A stretch of DNA of 64,000 nucleotides from Allantophomopsis cytisporea (Eukaryota; Ascomycota; Leotiomycetes; Phacidiales; Phacidiaceae), in NCBI GenBank assembly GCA_024752435.1, contig CP103026.1:434001-498000 (forward strand), given 5' to 3'. The notes beneath the pieces were generated by a model. The model had not been told where the DNA came from, searched no databases, and was given only the letters and a program-made list of their open reading frames with translations. Shown here piece after piece: positions 12,533-24,263 of this stretch; the first letter of the stretch is position 1; each line of letters starts with the position of its first letter. Made by a program: the position numbers and the translations under genes.

Positions 12533-12567
12533 ACCGTTCACCGTTCGCCGTTCACCGTTCGTCGTTC
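12533..12567. repeat. Tandem heptamer repeat (RYCGTTC x5)
   Basis: Five consecutive 7-base units: ACCGTTC, ACCGTTC, GCCGTTC, ACCGTTC and GTCGTTC, followed by a partial GTTC. It is non-coding and looks like replication slippage. Confidence 0.85.
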
Positions 12568-13444
12568 GTTCAAAGAGCTGCGCACAGTGTGAGGTGGCAT
12601 TGATTTGAGATGCTGAAATAACTTCACCATTTGGATATACATTCCATCAACTCACGCGCCTCAACTCTCCCTCGCTCTCCCTTCCTCTCCCTACCTACGA
12701 CTTACCACTTATCTTATTGCTTCGTATTGCCAACCGTGCTGGCGTAAGATGAAATTGTGTACGCAACAGGGAAACACCGAATGTTACCTAGGTCAGATAC
12801 GCAGTCCCCTCCGACATGATATGCAACGACAAAATCAATAAGTCTAACAACATCTTGACACCAGCGAAGCACCAGCAAAGCCAACTCCAACAATGTCAGA
12901 ATCCCAGTTAATCACCCGAAATTTATCGCAGCTCAGACATGTTTACTAGGTATTCACCTTGCAATGCCCAGCCTTGTCAGGCACTATAGGTTAGAAAGAC
13001 CCACGCTCATAGAGTAGGCAGACTTAGTTTCAACCAACACGGTGCAGGTCGAGGTCTCTACTGGCGAAACACGCACGAGTCACTCTGACTTGCTGCTTGG
13101 ACAGTCTCCATTCTAAGGTTCTACGATTCTACGATTCGACTATGATTGATTCTAGGACATTTGATGATTCGAAGTTGTGCACGACATTGTTGTATGACCA
13201 ATACACGAAACAGAACACTACATGTTGTTGTCGAGCACGCCAACTTATGTATCCATTCCATTCTCGTGCCTCCCTGCTCCTTGAGGAGATAGCGGCAATG
13301 TGCATGCTGGATATTACCTTAGAGTATGATATGTATATGTATGAAGTATGTATATACTATACACACATACATACATACGGAGGACTATATTGGAGTAACA
13401 CAATACTCCGTATATACCTCGTACATTCAATCTAAATTAGTTAT

Positions 13445-13446
<2 letters not shown>

Positions 13447-13482
<36 letters not shown>
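13447..13482. repeat. (AG)18 microsatellite
   Basis: Uninterrupted AG dinucleotide run of 18 copies in the gene-poor region. Likely length-variable between strains. Confidence 0.95.
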
Positions 13483-13486
<4 letters not shown>

Positions 13487-14596
13487 ACTCTGATTTGCAC
13501 TGAGTACTCAGCTGCATATGGTAACCAGGGCCGACGTCGCCCATGACCAACCAGAGTATAATCGTGCCTGGTCGTCAACCGTGCCAACCCATGCTACTGT
13601 ACCTAACTACTACTCTACTCAGGGGTCTCTGGAGAAATCCGCAGTTTGCAGCAAAGACGATCACTTGGCATTTCCAGTATGCTTCTCTCTCTGCCTATGG
13701 CTGTGATCTTTACGTAGAATGAGCGCTTGCCATGATGGAGAACGGGGTCGAGTAAGAGTCAAAAATACAAATGTACGTAGAAGGTAGGAATTTCTAGGCT
13801 TCGTTGTCGGTGTGCAATGAAAACGCCCATTCTTCTCCACTCTCTGAGGCTTGTCAAAATATAGTAGATACGCGATCTAAAGACAACAAGATGAGCCTTA
13901 CTACACACTTCACTTGCTCACCTGGACCTTGTTCATACGCTATCCATAATGCTTGAACATCTATCTGTGGTATATGCCGACTGTGTAATTCTATACATTT
14001 TTGTGGAGAGAGTCTCTAAGCGCTCTCCGAAACCCCCATACCCTTACAAGAGTTGACTGAAAAGAGCCTGGTCCCTCAGCCAGCCTGCCCATTGGAATTC
14101 CACTTGTGACCGTTGAAGCCATTCCGTCTATCACTCTATCACGTACCTACTGTAGGTATGGTATCTTAAGGTGTACTACGTCCGCCGTCAGTCAATCCTG
14201 TCACCGCACAATCTCAAAAATCAAATCACCACCGCAAACAACTTACCAAACGCCTCAATTCGCACATTCTCATACTAAATTCTCCTCACTCCTCACCTCA
14301 TCAATCCATTCGCTCATTTGTTGGCTTCTTACTTTGAGCTCCTTTCTATCCTGACGTCCTGACTTGCCGAACTTCAGACTTGCAGTGCCTCTACGCCTAT
14401 CAGCGCTAGCTTTTGTTTACATCCGTCGCTGTGTATCCGGAAAAGCGAGCAATCACATTCATACCACTCAATCTCAAGTCGTATCAACAGCCCACGAATG
14501 CAGTCCTCGCATGGCATGAATGTGTAATTTGGACTTCAGGCACGCATACATTTACCACATTACCCCTTCGATCAAATCGCAGCAGCAGCAGAAATT

Positions 14597-16834
14597 ATGG
14601 CGTCTCCGAGCCAAACTTGCGCTTCGAATATAGCTTTACAAATCCCCCAAGATTACTTCTACTCGGTGGCTTCTATGTCTAGCTCTACCAGCGAGCTCAG
14701 TTCACCAGCTTTGTCCTCACGAGCACTATATGCCGAGACATTTGAGCGACAGCGACCAAATACCGCCAAAAGTCTGCCGACCCGGACTAAGCATAAAGAT
14801 ATGGAGCAATTGTTGGGTCAGAGGAGAGAATTCATCAACAATGAAAGTGACTTCAATTCACTACCGGTCTCAGTCCGGAGAAAGGTACGCACAATAAGTC
14901 TTTCTTTCTTCTGTATAACTTTGGCATAATCCTGGGAAAGGCGGCACATTTTGTGACTTTTTACAAAGATGGATCTTCAAAATCAAAAGGAAGTGTGGTG
15001 GAGGCGGAGAAGTTCGTGGTATTAAAGAACTCGACGGCGTTCCTTCGTTCCTGGATGGCGTGCGCGCCATTACTATGTTTACGATCTCTTTTTGTGGCAA
15101 CGCCAGCACAACGCCAGCGCCGCTCCTACATTCCATACCTACCTATGTTCTCAACCCAATTTTGGCGGTGAACAAGGGGAATTGAGGTCACTCCCGCACA
15201 CTTGCAGGCACGCTATGGCGCACAAGCTCCTGCAGGTCGAGGCACAGAAAACCCTCGTTCCTGCAGTTGTCGTGTTGCGCAGAATTCCTTCACTTCAACC
15301 ACTCGCACCTGGTAAATAAATAACATAAAACTGACATATGTTGCAGTATTTCTCGACCTTGGAACGTCTCAAATTCCAAAGTTGCAGTGACAGCAGTAAC
15401 TTTGACCAATTGCACTCAAGGAATACCTTAGCAGACCGACGTGGATTAAATATTCCAGGAATAGATCCACGACGCCAAAAGAGTCTGAAGAACGGCTGGG
15501 ACAAGTCTCCTCGTCGACTTCGCAAACAACCCCGTCCACGTTCTATCTCGGCGGCCGATGCCGCTTGGTATGCCAGCTTGCCAGAAAAAATTAAGAGGAA
15601 GCATTTCACGCCAGAGGAACAAGCCCTATTGGCTTCCCGGTTGCAGGAGGTTGAAGCCCTTGATAACAAGGAGAACGCAATTCGAACGGCCTACCATCGT
15701 TCCACAAGTTCAACACCACCGGTCATTCCACCAGTCACAATAGCTTCACCAATTGCTCCCACCCCAACAATGAGAAGTAGCTTCGAAGGCTCCAGAGTCC
15801 GCAGTACCCCAAGGACATCCGACGGTATTCCAGCCAACATGTATGAGACTTTCAGATGGATGGACGAAGAGAAAGATTTGGACTTGAAACTTGGGTTTGA
15901 CGATTATCATGCGAATCTTGATGGTGTTGCCATTCCATCTCCGACTAGCAACAGACGCCCTTCATTCCGCAGACATATGTCAGTATCGAAATTGCCCTTC
16001 GGTCGACCTTCTATATCAAGTATCAACCAACATCAACGCTCGCCAACAACTCCCTCCTTTCCAGCCCACACACGACCCCTTCATACGCGTACCAAGTCGC
16101 GTATGTCTCTGATAGCCCCAAAGCACATCAACACGGAACCAATGATGATTGACCCAAATGCCGCCCATTGGCAGGACCCCGATGCCCGTTACAAGCTTCG
16201 AGAATACCTTGCTTCGCCCCAGAAGTTCGATGAAGCAATTGCATTCGGATTCCCAGCTGCAAATCCGGAGTTTGATGGAGCTGATAAAGAGAACATGGTG
16301 CCAAATCATATGGGACCAAGACGAAAATCCATTATGAACGAGATTGGTCAGACGTTCTTCAACGATGACACTGCTTCGCTCATGGGTGATGATGCTTCCA
16401 GCTCTGACCCAGACTCGCCCAAGACTCCTTCAGATATGGAGTGCAGATCCCAGGCGCAACACTCTGCTGGACCCAGTGTCTCTTCCAGTAGCAAGAACTC
16501 GGTGGATTTTGCCCATCTAGGCATTACAAAACCAGTTATTGTGAAGCAACCCGACTCATATAGTCAGGTATCGTCTGGCAACCGCGAGATGACTCTTCGC
16601 ATGACACTTACTCGACCTGATCTTCGCGCCGACGAGTCAGCTATGTACGGATGGCAAAACAGATACCATACCCGCGAGGATTCCTACTCCCAGGAAGACA
16701 CATTGGTGGTTGATGAGAAAGTAGAGATGAAGGGACCGTTCGGAGGTATTGACGGATGGGGACCAGAGGAGAAAGATGGTAGTGTTGTTAAGAGAGTATG
16801 GAATAAGTTCAAGGTCTCCCAGAGGAAGGCTTGA
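14597..16834 (+). CDS. Conserved Pezizomycotina protein of unknown function
   Basis: Two exons, 14597-14884 and 15347-16834, predict 591 residues. The junction reads SLPVSVRRK followed by YFSTLERLKFQ. The intron is 462 nt, unusually long for this window, with donor GTACGC and acceptor TTGCAG. The protein is Ser/Pro/Arg-rich and mostly disordered. Two ordered basic patches stand out, one at the exon junction and 'AAWYASLPEKIKRKHFTPEEQALLA', here split as AAWYASLPEKIKRK then HFTPEEQALLA (about residues 165-190). The C-terminus carries a GPFGGIDGWGPEE motif ahead of a basic tail (VWNKFKVSQRKA). I believe similar proteins occur across filamentous ascomycetes but know no function. No membrane segment or signal peptide is seen. 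The long intron could hide a small extra exon. Confidence 0.75.
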
Positions 16835-17587
16835 GTGGAGGTCACGGAGTTGGCCTTGTGTATCAAAATCGAGCATTGTGCATTCAGCATTGCCGTGTCG
16901 GAATAGCTTTTTTCTTCTCTTTTCTTTCCGAGGGAAAGCGTCCATATTGTTTTTAGCGTTTCCTGCATCACCTGTACTTGATACCATTACGATCGTTTGA
17001 CACATATAGAATTCAATTTCTATTTTTCTTTTTTATTTGTCTATTTATTTGTGGTGATAGGGTGATAGGGTGATAGGAAAAAGGAATTGGTTGATGTGAT
17101 TGGCCAAGTTTGAAATGCAAGGACTTTTCATCATTTATGACAGGAATGTTTATTCTCCTATATAAGCCAAGCAGAATGGAGCAAGGCTCTTAATAACATG
17201 TATCTATCCGTTGTTACTAGCTCGACACGTTGAAGCAACATGGAATTTAAGGTCGTGCGACGTCATGTGCTTTGTACTGTGCTCGCTCGACTCTATGCTT
17301 GGTCGTGAATGCCTAGTTGGACGCGCACCACAACGCCACACCGCCACAGTTGAAATGTGGCTAAGTGAGTTTCAAGCTCAGGCATGATTACCATTGGTGA
17401 CGAACGCAGCAGCTGCACGACCTTCCAAACCACATAAGCCCAGGCGCACAAGCTGGCCTTCCGAATCCCCATCAACACTTCCTCATCGCCAAGAACATCT
17501 ACCAACATCAAGTTTGACAGCAGCTGTGCTACTGATACTTGAAATTCTACTTCTGATGCCCCATTACGATTACATCTCATCGCGATC
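16835..17587. other. Intergenic between the unknown protein and VPS10
   Basis: Holds the 3' end of the upstream gene and the VPS10 promoter. The only structure seen is the three-copy octamer repeat at 17053. A short antisense frame at 17293-17763 overlaps the VPS10 start and is not credible. Confidence 0.5.
17053..17076. repeat. Tandem octamer GGTGATAG x3
   Basis: Three perfect head-to-tail copies of GGTGATAG at 17053-17060, 17061-17068 and 17069-17076, in the spacer upstream of VPS10. Confidence 0.9.
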
Positions 17588-20500
17588 ATGAGGCTTCGCG
17601 GAGCTCGATATGCCGTCTCAGCCTGGCGGAGCTGGCTGACTGCTTCCCTTCTACTCTCCTCCGCCACCACCATCGCCGCGAAGAAGGATAAGCCTGTGGT
17701 CACGGCCAATCCTTTTGATAATGTTCCAAATAATTTGCAGTACTTTGAGGATACCGATGTCATCCTCTTCCAAGACTACCAGAGGAATGTTGTCTACCGC
17801 AGCAGTAATGCTGGTGAGAGCTGGAAGCAGGTGAATGATATCCCGGAAGGTGATGCCTGGGATCTGTGGATGCATCCGTATGATAATAAGAGAGCGTATG
17901 TCCTGACGCAGGATGGTACCCATTGGTATACGAATGATAGAGGTGACTCTTGGAATGAGTTCTTTACGGACTCGGAGCCAAGTATGTCCAGGAAGCCATT
18001 GGCTTTCCACGCTGGTGATCCAGATAGGATTATTTTTCATGGTCAAGACTGCACGGGTTTTTTCTGTGAGGAAGTGGTAAGTTTGTCTTTCTGATTGTGG
18101 GTGGATGAAACATAAGATACCAGAACTGACTGTTGACTTTATTCAGACATTATACACGACGAGTGGCTTTACCGAAGATGCTCGATTCTTACGATCTGAT
18201 ACTGTTAGCTGCTCCTGGGCGAAGTCCTCTCCAATATTTACGACTGGTGACGACAAGCTTGATAAAGACCGTATCCTGTGTATTGTGAAAGGCGAATATT
18301 CTCCTTGGAGAAAGGACTGGAGACTCCTCATCTCCGACAACTACTTCAACTGGGATGAGAAACTTCAAGGGATTGGGGAATTTGAGCCTATCATGCAAGA
18401 CGGACGCACTGTTACAGGAATTGTCAATATTGCCGAGGTTAAGAAATATATTGTCGCTGCAGCCAATGCCGAGGGTACTGACGAGATGGCACTTTACGTA
18501 TCCGACGATTCGACAACATGGCATCGCGCTGTTTTTCCACACGATCACAAATTGGAGGAAGATGCATACACCATCTTGGAGTCGACTAATTACAGCATTC
18601 AAGTCGATGTCATGACCACTAGACCTTCCAATCCTATGGGCGTTCTGTTTAGTAGCAACTCAAATGGTACCTACTTCACCAGGAACATCGAACACACCAA
18701 CAGAAATTGGGCTGGATATGTGGATTTCGAAAAGATCAGCGGCATTCAGGGTATTGTAATGGTGAACGTGGTGGATAACTGGGAAGATGTGGAGGATAAG
18801 GCCTCCATCTCCAAGGATATCTATTCGCAAATCAGTTTTGACGACGGCAGAACCTTCCAAGATCTTAAGCTTGGTGGAGATAGACTGAATCTCCACTCAG
18901 TTGGCGACGTTTCCAACTCTGGTCGCGTTTTCTCCAGCCCAGCGCCTGGTCTGGTAATGGGAAATGGTAATACTGGTGACTATTTGAAGGAATCCAAGGA
19001 CGCTGACCTATTCGTTTCCGATGATGCTGGCGTTACTTGGAGAAAGGCGTTGTCCGGACCACATAAATACGAATTCGGCGATCAGGGATCAATTCTTCTC
19101 GCTATCAACGACGGAAAGACTGATGAGATGAAATATTCATTGAACCATGGAAAAGACTGGGAAGACCTTGATCTTCCTGAAAAGATCAGACCGCTCCAAC
19201 TTACGACCACGCAAGATTCTACGAGTCTTAAGTTCTTGCTTATTGCGGCAAAGGAGTTAGATAAGGACAAGGACGAGTTCCATACTATTAGTATCAACTT
19301 TGATGGTCTTCACGAGAGTCAATGTAAAGACGGTGATATGGAGAAGTGGTACGCCAGGGTCGATGATGACGGAAAGCCATCCTGCATCATGGGCCACAAG
19401 CAATACTTCTGGCGCAGAAAGGCTGATGCCGACTGCTTCCTGAACAAGGAATTCCAAGATCCTGTTCCTCAGAACGAGCCATGCGAATGTACCGACGCAG
19501 ACTTTGAATGCGACTACAACTTCGTCAGAAGCGAAGATCGCAAAGAGTGTATTCAGAAGGGCTCGTTGGTCATTCCTGAAGGTGTGTGTAAAGCATTTGA
19601 TAAGGACAGCACCTTCCGGGGTTCTTCAGGATGGCGCCTTATCCCTGGAAATGACTGCAAGAGGACGAAGGGAGCACAAAAAGACGATTTGGTTGATCGA
19701 AAATGTTCCGAGGCTGGTCTTAGTGACCCGGCCAGTGGGGAGGTCTCGCATGTCTCCAAGACCTTCCGTGGTAATGCTTTCCTCAGAAAGATTTATCTCG
19801 AGAGGACAGAAACAAGTACAGGAAGTGACGAGACTGTTATTGCTTGGACTGACAAGCGTGAAATATTCCTTTCTGATGACCATGGTAAAACTTGGACTCA
19901 GATCTTGGACAACGTTGCGGTAGAAGCGATATATACCAACCCGTACTTCAACGATGTTATCTACTTCTTGACTGCTGGAACTACGGTATACTACTCTACA
20001 GATCGTGGCAACAACATCCGTCATTTTGAAACTCAAACTTCCCCAACAGAGGATCCGCAAGTTTCTATTATGCAATTCCACCCCAAGCACAAGGACTGGT
20101 TCATCTGGACTGGGTCACAGGATTGTGGAGGCTCTTGGAGCGAAGACACGGATTGTCACTCGGTTGCTGAAATCACGACCGACCGTGGTGACAATTGGAA
20201 GACTCTTAAGCGCTATGTCAGGAGGTGTGAATTCATACATGAGGCCGAGAGGCAGGACCGCCATGATAAGCTTATCTACTGCGAAGCCAAGGCCAAAGAG
20301 AACAGCCTCCCTACAACTCCAATGCAACTTGTCTCGAGTACAGATTTCTTTGACGAGCAAGAGGTCAAGTTCGACAACATTGTTAGCTTCGCAACAATGG
20401 CTGAGTTCATTGTTGTTGCTACTAGAGATGAGAAGGACGACCAGTATCTGAAGGCTTCTGCAAGTGTTGATGGTCAGATCTTCGCGGATGCGCATTTCCC

Positions 20501-22172
20501 GCCTGACTTCAATGTTGCTCATCAGACTGGCTATACTGTCTTGGATAGTTCTACCCACTCCGTGTTCTTGCATGTTACTGTCAATGATGAAGCAGGATTC
20601 GAATACGGCAGCATTATCAAGAGTAACTCCAACGGTACCTCCTACGTTCTCAGCGTCAGTGGTATCAACCGCGACAAACCTGGTTACGTCGACTTTGAGA
20701 AGATGCATGGTCTTGAAGGAGTCGCACTTGTCAACGTTGTCTCAAACATCGATGCCAAGAACAAAGGTGCTAAGGTCCTGAAGACCATGATCACTCACAA
20801 CGATGGCGCCGAATGGGACTATATCCCAGCTCCAGAAAAAAGCCTAGATGGCAAGTCCTACTGCAGCGGCTCTAAGGACAAGTGTGCCTTGCATATTCAC
20901 AGCTACACCGAACGTACCGATAAGAGCAAAATGTTCTCCAGTGCTTCAGCGGTGGGACTCATGTTAGGTGTCGGAAACGTTGGTGAGTCCTTAGGTCCTT
21001 ACAAAGAGGGAGATACTTTCGTCACTTCTGATGCCGGTATCTCCTGGCGACCGGCCAAGCAGGGTGCGTACATGTGGGAATTTGGCGACCAAGGCTCGAT
21101 CATTGTGCTTGTAAAGGAGAAAGCGGTTACGAATATCTTGTACTACTCCCGTGACGAAGGCGCAACTTGGAAAGAGTATAAGTTCTCTGACGAGCAGATC
21201 TTGATCGATGATATCACTACTCTGCCAAGCGACAACTCCAGAAACTTCCTTCTTTGGGGGCACAACGATAATGACCTTGTTGCCATCAATATCGATTTCT
21301 CTGGTCTTACTGACAGACAGTGCAACCTCGACGAGAAGACGGGTGATAACGAGGACTACTATCTTTGGACTCCAAAGCACCCCAAGCAAGAGGACGACTG
21401 TCTTTTTGGTCACGTCTCTCAATATCATCGTAAGAAGACTGAGGCGGACTGTTTTAATGGTCGTACTATCCAGCATCTTCATAACATCGCAAGAAACTGT
21501 TCTTGTACAAGACAGGACTTCGAGTGGTAAGTAGTTTTCCGTATGTCTTAAAACAATCGTACTAATTATTGTGATAGTGATTTCAACTACCAGCGCACCA
21601 ACGACGGATCTTGTGCTCTTGTTCCTGGGCTCTCCCCTCAGGACCACTCTGAGATCTGTCGCACCGACCCCGACGCAATTGAATACTACGATCCAACTGG
21701 CTACCGCCGTATCCCCCTCACTACCTGTCAGGGTGGTCAGGAAATGGAATACACATCAACTGTGCACCCTTGCCCCGGCAAGGAGAAGGAGTTCGAAAAG
21801 AAGCGTGGCATTTCCGGTTTCGGACTCTTCATGGCCATTATCATACCCATTGCAGTAGCCGCCGGCTGTGGCTACTGGGTCTGGCGCAACTGGGCAAACA
21901 AATTCGGCCAGATCCGCCTCGGTGAACAGAGCAGCTTTGATGGCGAGGCCGCATGGATCAAGTACCCTGTCATGGCCATCAGTGCGCTTGTCGCGGTTTC
22001 GCAGGCCTTACCGCTTCTCGGAAAGAGCCTGTGGAGGAGTGCCAGCACTGCACTTGGCAGAGAGCGGAGATACACTTCCAGACAGAGCTTTGCGAGGGGT
22101 CGTGGTGATTATGCGGTCGTTGATGAGGACGAAGGTGAGCTTTTGGGTGATGAGAGCGATGAGGATGTTTAG
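17588..22172 (+). CDS. VPS10: Vacuolar protein sorting receptor VPS10 (sortilin family)
   Basis: Three exons (17588-18076, 18147-21526, 21578-22172) encode 1487 residues, the normal length for fungal Vps10. It is the type I receptor that carries carboxypeptidase Y and other hydrolases from the late Golgi to the endosome. A signal peptide covers about residues 1-31 (TASLLLSSATTIAA). Two lumenal Vps10 modules follow. Each has several BNR/Asp-box repeats (for example SDDAGVTWR and SDDHGKTW) and ends in a Cys-rich 10CC segment (…CECTDADFECDYNF and NCSCTRQDFE + CDFNYQ). Intron 2 splits a Cys codon in the second 10CC segment. A membrane span lies at about 1369-1391 (GLFMAIIIPIAVAAGCGYWV). It is followed by a cytosolic tail with a second hydrophobic patch and an acidic end (EDEGELLGDESDEDV), consistent with endosomal sorting signals. 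Confidence 0.96.
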
Positions 22173-22654
22173 TCGAGTTTAGATAGTGTGTTTGAAGCGG
22201 GTCTATGTATCTTATGTATTATAGATCAAAAAATTGAATAGCGTCGTTTGTACTACTTTGTATTGCGTTTCGTGCTTTCTTGGAATTCTCTGGCGTAACT
22301 TGGGTTATGAAGCTTGAAGTGAAAGATGATAGGGATAGACATGGGATTTATAGCGGCTTTATGCTAGTGGACACCATTCTGGCTGGTAACAAAAGCAGGT
22401 GAGGAAATAGGCAACTATGTGAAGTTATACAATTTACAGAGTCGGTCAAAAGATGCTTGATATATCATATTCGAGAGTTACGAAATACAAGAATCCACAC
22501 TAAACTTCAATTTTGGGGTTTAGAGTAAATACGCCAACAATGCCGCGACCCAACCACCAACGCCAAACAGCCCATTGAATTCACACCGCCTAACCCGTTC
22601 GTCCAACGCCTAACAAGCACGCTTGTGGAAAGCGAGCAGCGCAACGCTGCTCGC
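22173..22654. other. Convergent 3' region of VPS10 and SOF1
   Basis: Both neighbours point into this 482-base interval, so it holds their two terminators or polyadenylation regions. No gene is seen. Confidence 0.6.
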
Positions 22655-24054
22655 TCACTTCTCCGAAGCCAGCACCATCTTCTCGCGCTCGTTGCGCCGG
22701 CGCGTAAACTGCTTCTTGCTGTGCTTGCGCTCGTTCTCCTCCTTACGCTTGATAGCCTTGAGCTCCTCGGCCTTGATCTCTCCCGCCTTCTTGATAACCT
22801 TGGGTGTGTTGCGGTGTCGCTTGATGCGTCGGATCTCCGGCATGTGCGCGTATCTTTCCGACAACGCTTCGTTGTACTCCAGCGCGACACGGTGCTTCGC
22901 TGACTTCACACCTTCGCGCTTCGATGCCTGCGCGCGCCACAGTCGGATGTTGCCGTCGTCGGATCCTGATAGCACGTATCGGGAATCTGGGGTGAACTTT
23001 GCGCTGAACACGCGCTGCATCCGCTTTGTATGGTAGATGTCGCGTGAGTGGCCTCGTGCTCGGTTCCAAAGGCGAATTGTTCGGTCGTATGAGGCACTTA
23101 CGAGCTCTTCTCCTGTTGGGCTGAACTCAATGTCCATGACTGCTGCTACGTGGTCCTTGAGGACGTTAAGTGCCCGGTCCATCTTGCGCATGTCGAAAAT
23201 GTAGATGTTGTGGTCTTCGTTGGCCACGGCAAAGTTGAATGCCTCCATGGGGTTCCAGGCGATTGCGTTGGATGCAAGGTTCAAGATTGTCTTGGCCAGA
23301 GGCATTGAGGTTCGAAGATCGTAGAGAACGACGGATCGGTCGGTGGCTGCGGAGGCAAGAATGGAGGTCTCGGTTTGGTTGAACGCCACCGTTGTGATGG
23401 TATCGGCAGAGTTTGGCCACTTCAATACCTCTGGTGGCGCAGTGTGTCTCTCGAGATCATAGATAGAAATAACGCTCGATGATGCAGCGAACGAGTTGTT
23501 ATTACGATGATGAGAGATTCCGGTGAATGCATTATTTCCTAACCAAGTCGCAGAGGGAGCAGTTCCAGAAGGTGTGTTGTAAGGGTCGAAAAGCTTGATC
23601 GTTCGGTCGCTTGCGCAGGTCAGAAGCTTCTGATCCCTTGTCCAGGCCATTCCTTTCACAATGTTTTCGTGTGCGTTTGCGTTCCAGATCTCATCTCTGC
23701 TTGTCAGATCCCACACCTTCACAATTCCGTCTCCACTACCACTGGCAAATCGTTGCAAGGAATTTGGATCCTTGGCCATACTGTAGACTCCATCGACGTG
23801 ACCTTTTCCAAGCTGGGCGATAAAAGGCGCGGCGAACATGCGCTCCAGTTTGGTAGCGTTTAGCGCACGAGTATATTCTCTAGCACGCTCGAATGGATGA
23901 AGAGCAGGATCAAGGTTGCGAGGTTGTCGTGCGACATCAGACCCTGGGGCCTGCGCCGCAGATGATGCTCTTGTAAGCGCTTTGATCTTCTATAATTTCA
24001 TGTTGATTAGCTTGCAGTTTTTTCTGGGTGTGAAATAGTATATACACGTACCAT
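22655..24054 (-). CDS. SOF1: SOF1 (DCAF13-like), WD40 protein of the small-subunit processome
   Basis: Encodes 445 residues. Sof1 is an essential nucleolar U3-snoRNP/SSU-processome component needed for 18S rRNA maturation. The first coding exon is only the ATG (24054-24052). A 62-base intron (24051-23990; GTACGT…ATTATAG) follows, then exon 2 from 23989 to 22655. The spliced start MKIKALTRA matches the conserved Sof1 N-terminus, so this start is preferred to the internal Met at 23839. Seven WD40-type repeats occupy about residues 55-345 (…IKVWD-like VKVWDL, IKLFD, IRLWN, IRLWR). The C-terminal Sof1 domain is very basic and includes KSAKHRVALEYNEALSERY and HRNTPKVIKKA, ending in a Lys/Arg/Glu-rich helix. 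It is divergent from RPN6, with 209 bases between the two start codons. Confidence 0.95.
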
Positions 24055-24263
24055 GGTGAGCTCAGAGTAATGTCGAGATCATTGTGAAGTTCTCATTGAA
24101 GTTCTGGATGAAGGTTATCGGGAAACTTTTTGGCAGGGATCTGTATGCATAGATGCCTTAGGCTAGCAACGCGTCAAGCTACGTACAGGCGAAGGTACCT
24201 GGAGCTACGATATGACCTCAACTCCATCACAACAATCCCATCAAACATCAACATATACACAAA
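24055..24263. promoter_or_regulatory. Bidirectional promoter between SOF1 and RPN6
   Basis: The 209 bases between two divergent start codons must hold the promoters of both a ribosome-biogenesis gene and a proteasome gene. I see no clear TATA box. A GGTACC palindrome lies in the middle (AAGGTACCTGG, about 24193-24203). Confidence 0.55.

Larger units (their letters stand above)
10463..14596. other. Long gene-poor region
   Basis: About 4.1 kb with no supported gene. It contains a TACCTAGGTA palindrome (10704-10713), a five-copy 7-base tandem repeat (12533-12567), a CT-rich tract (about 12660-12710), a TATG/TACA-rich patch (about 13320-13380) and an (AG)18 microsatellite. The CT-rich final part (14250-14400) probably belongs to the promoter and leader of the gene at 14597. 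Confidence 0.5.

Noticed and set aside
20991..21647. 218-codon minus frame over VPS10
   Set aside because: Antisense shadow of a well-supported gene, Val/Leu/Thr-rich with no motif.
23611..23863. Plus-strand frames over SOF1
   Set aside because: Shadows of the WD40 gene on the minus strand.
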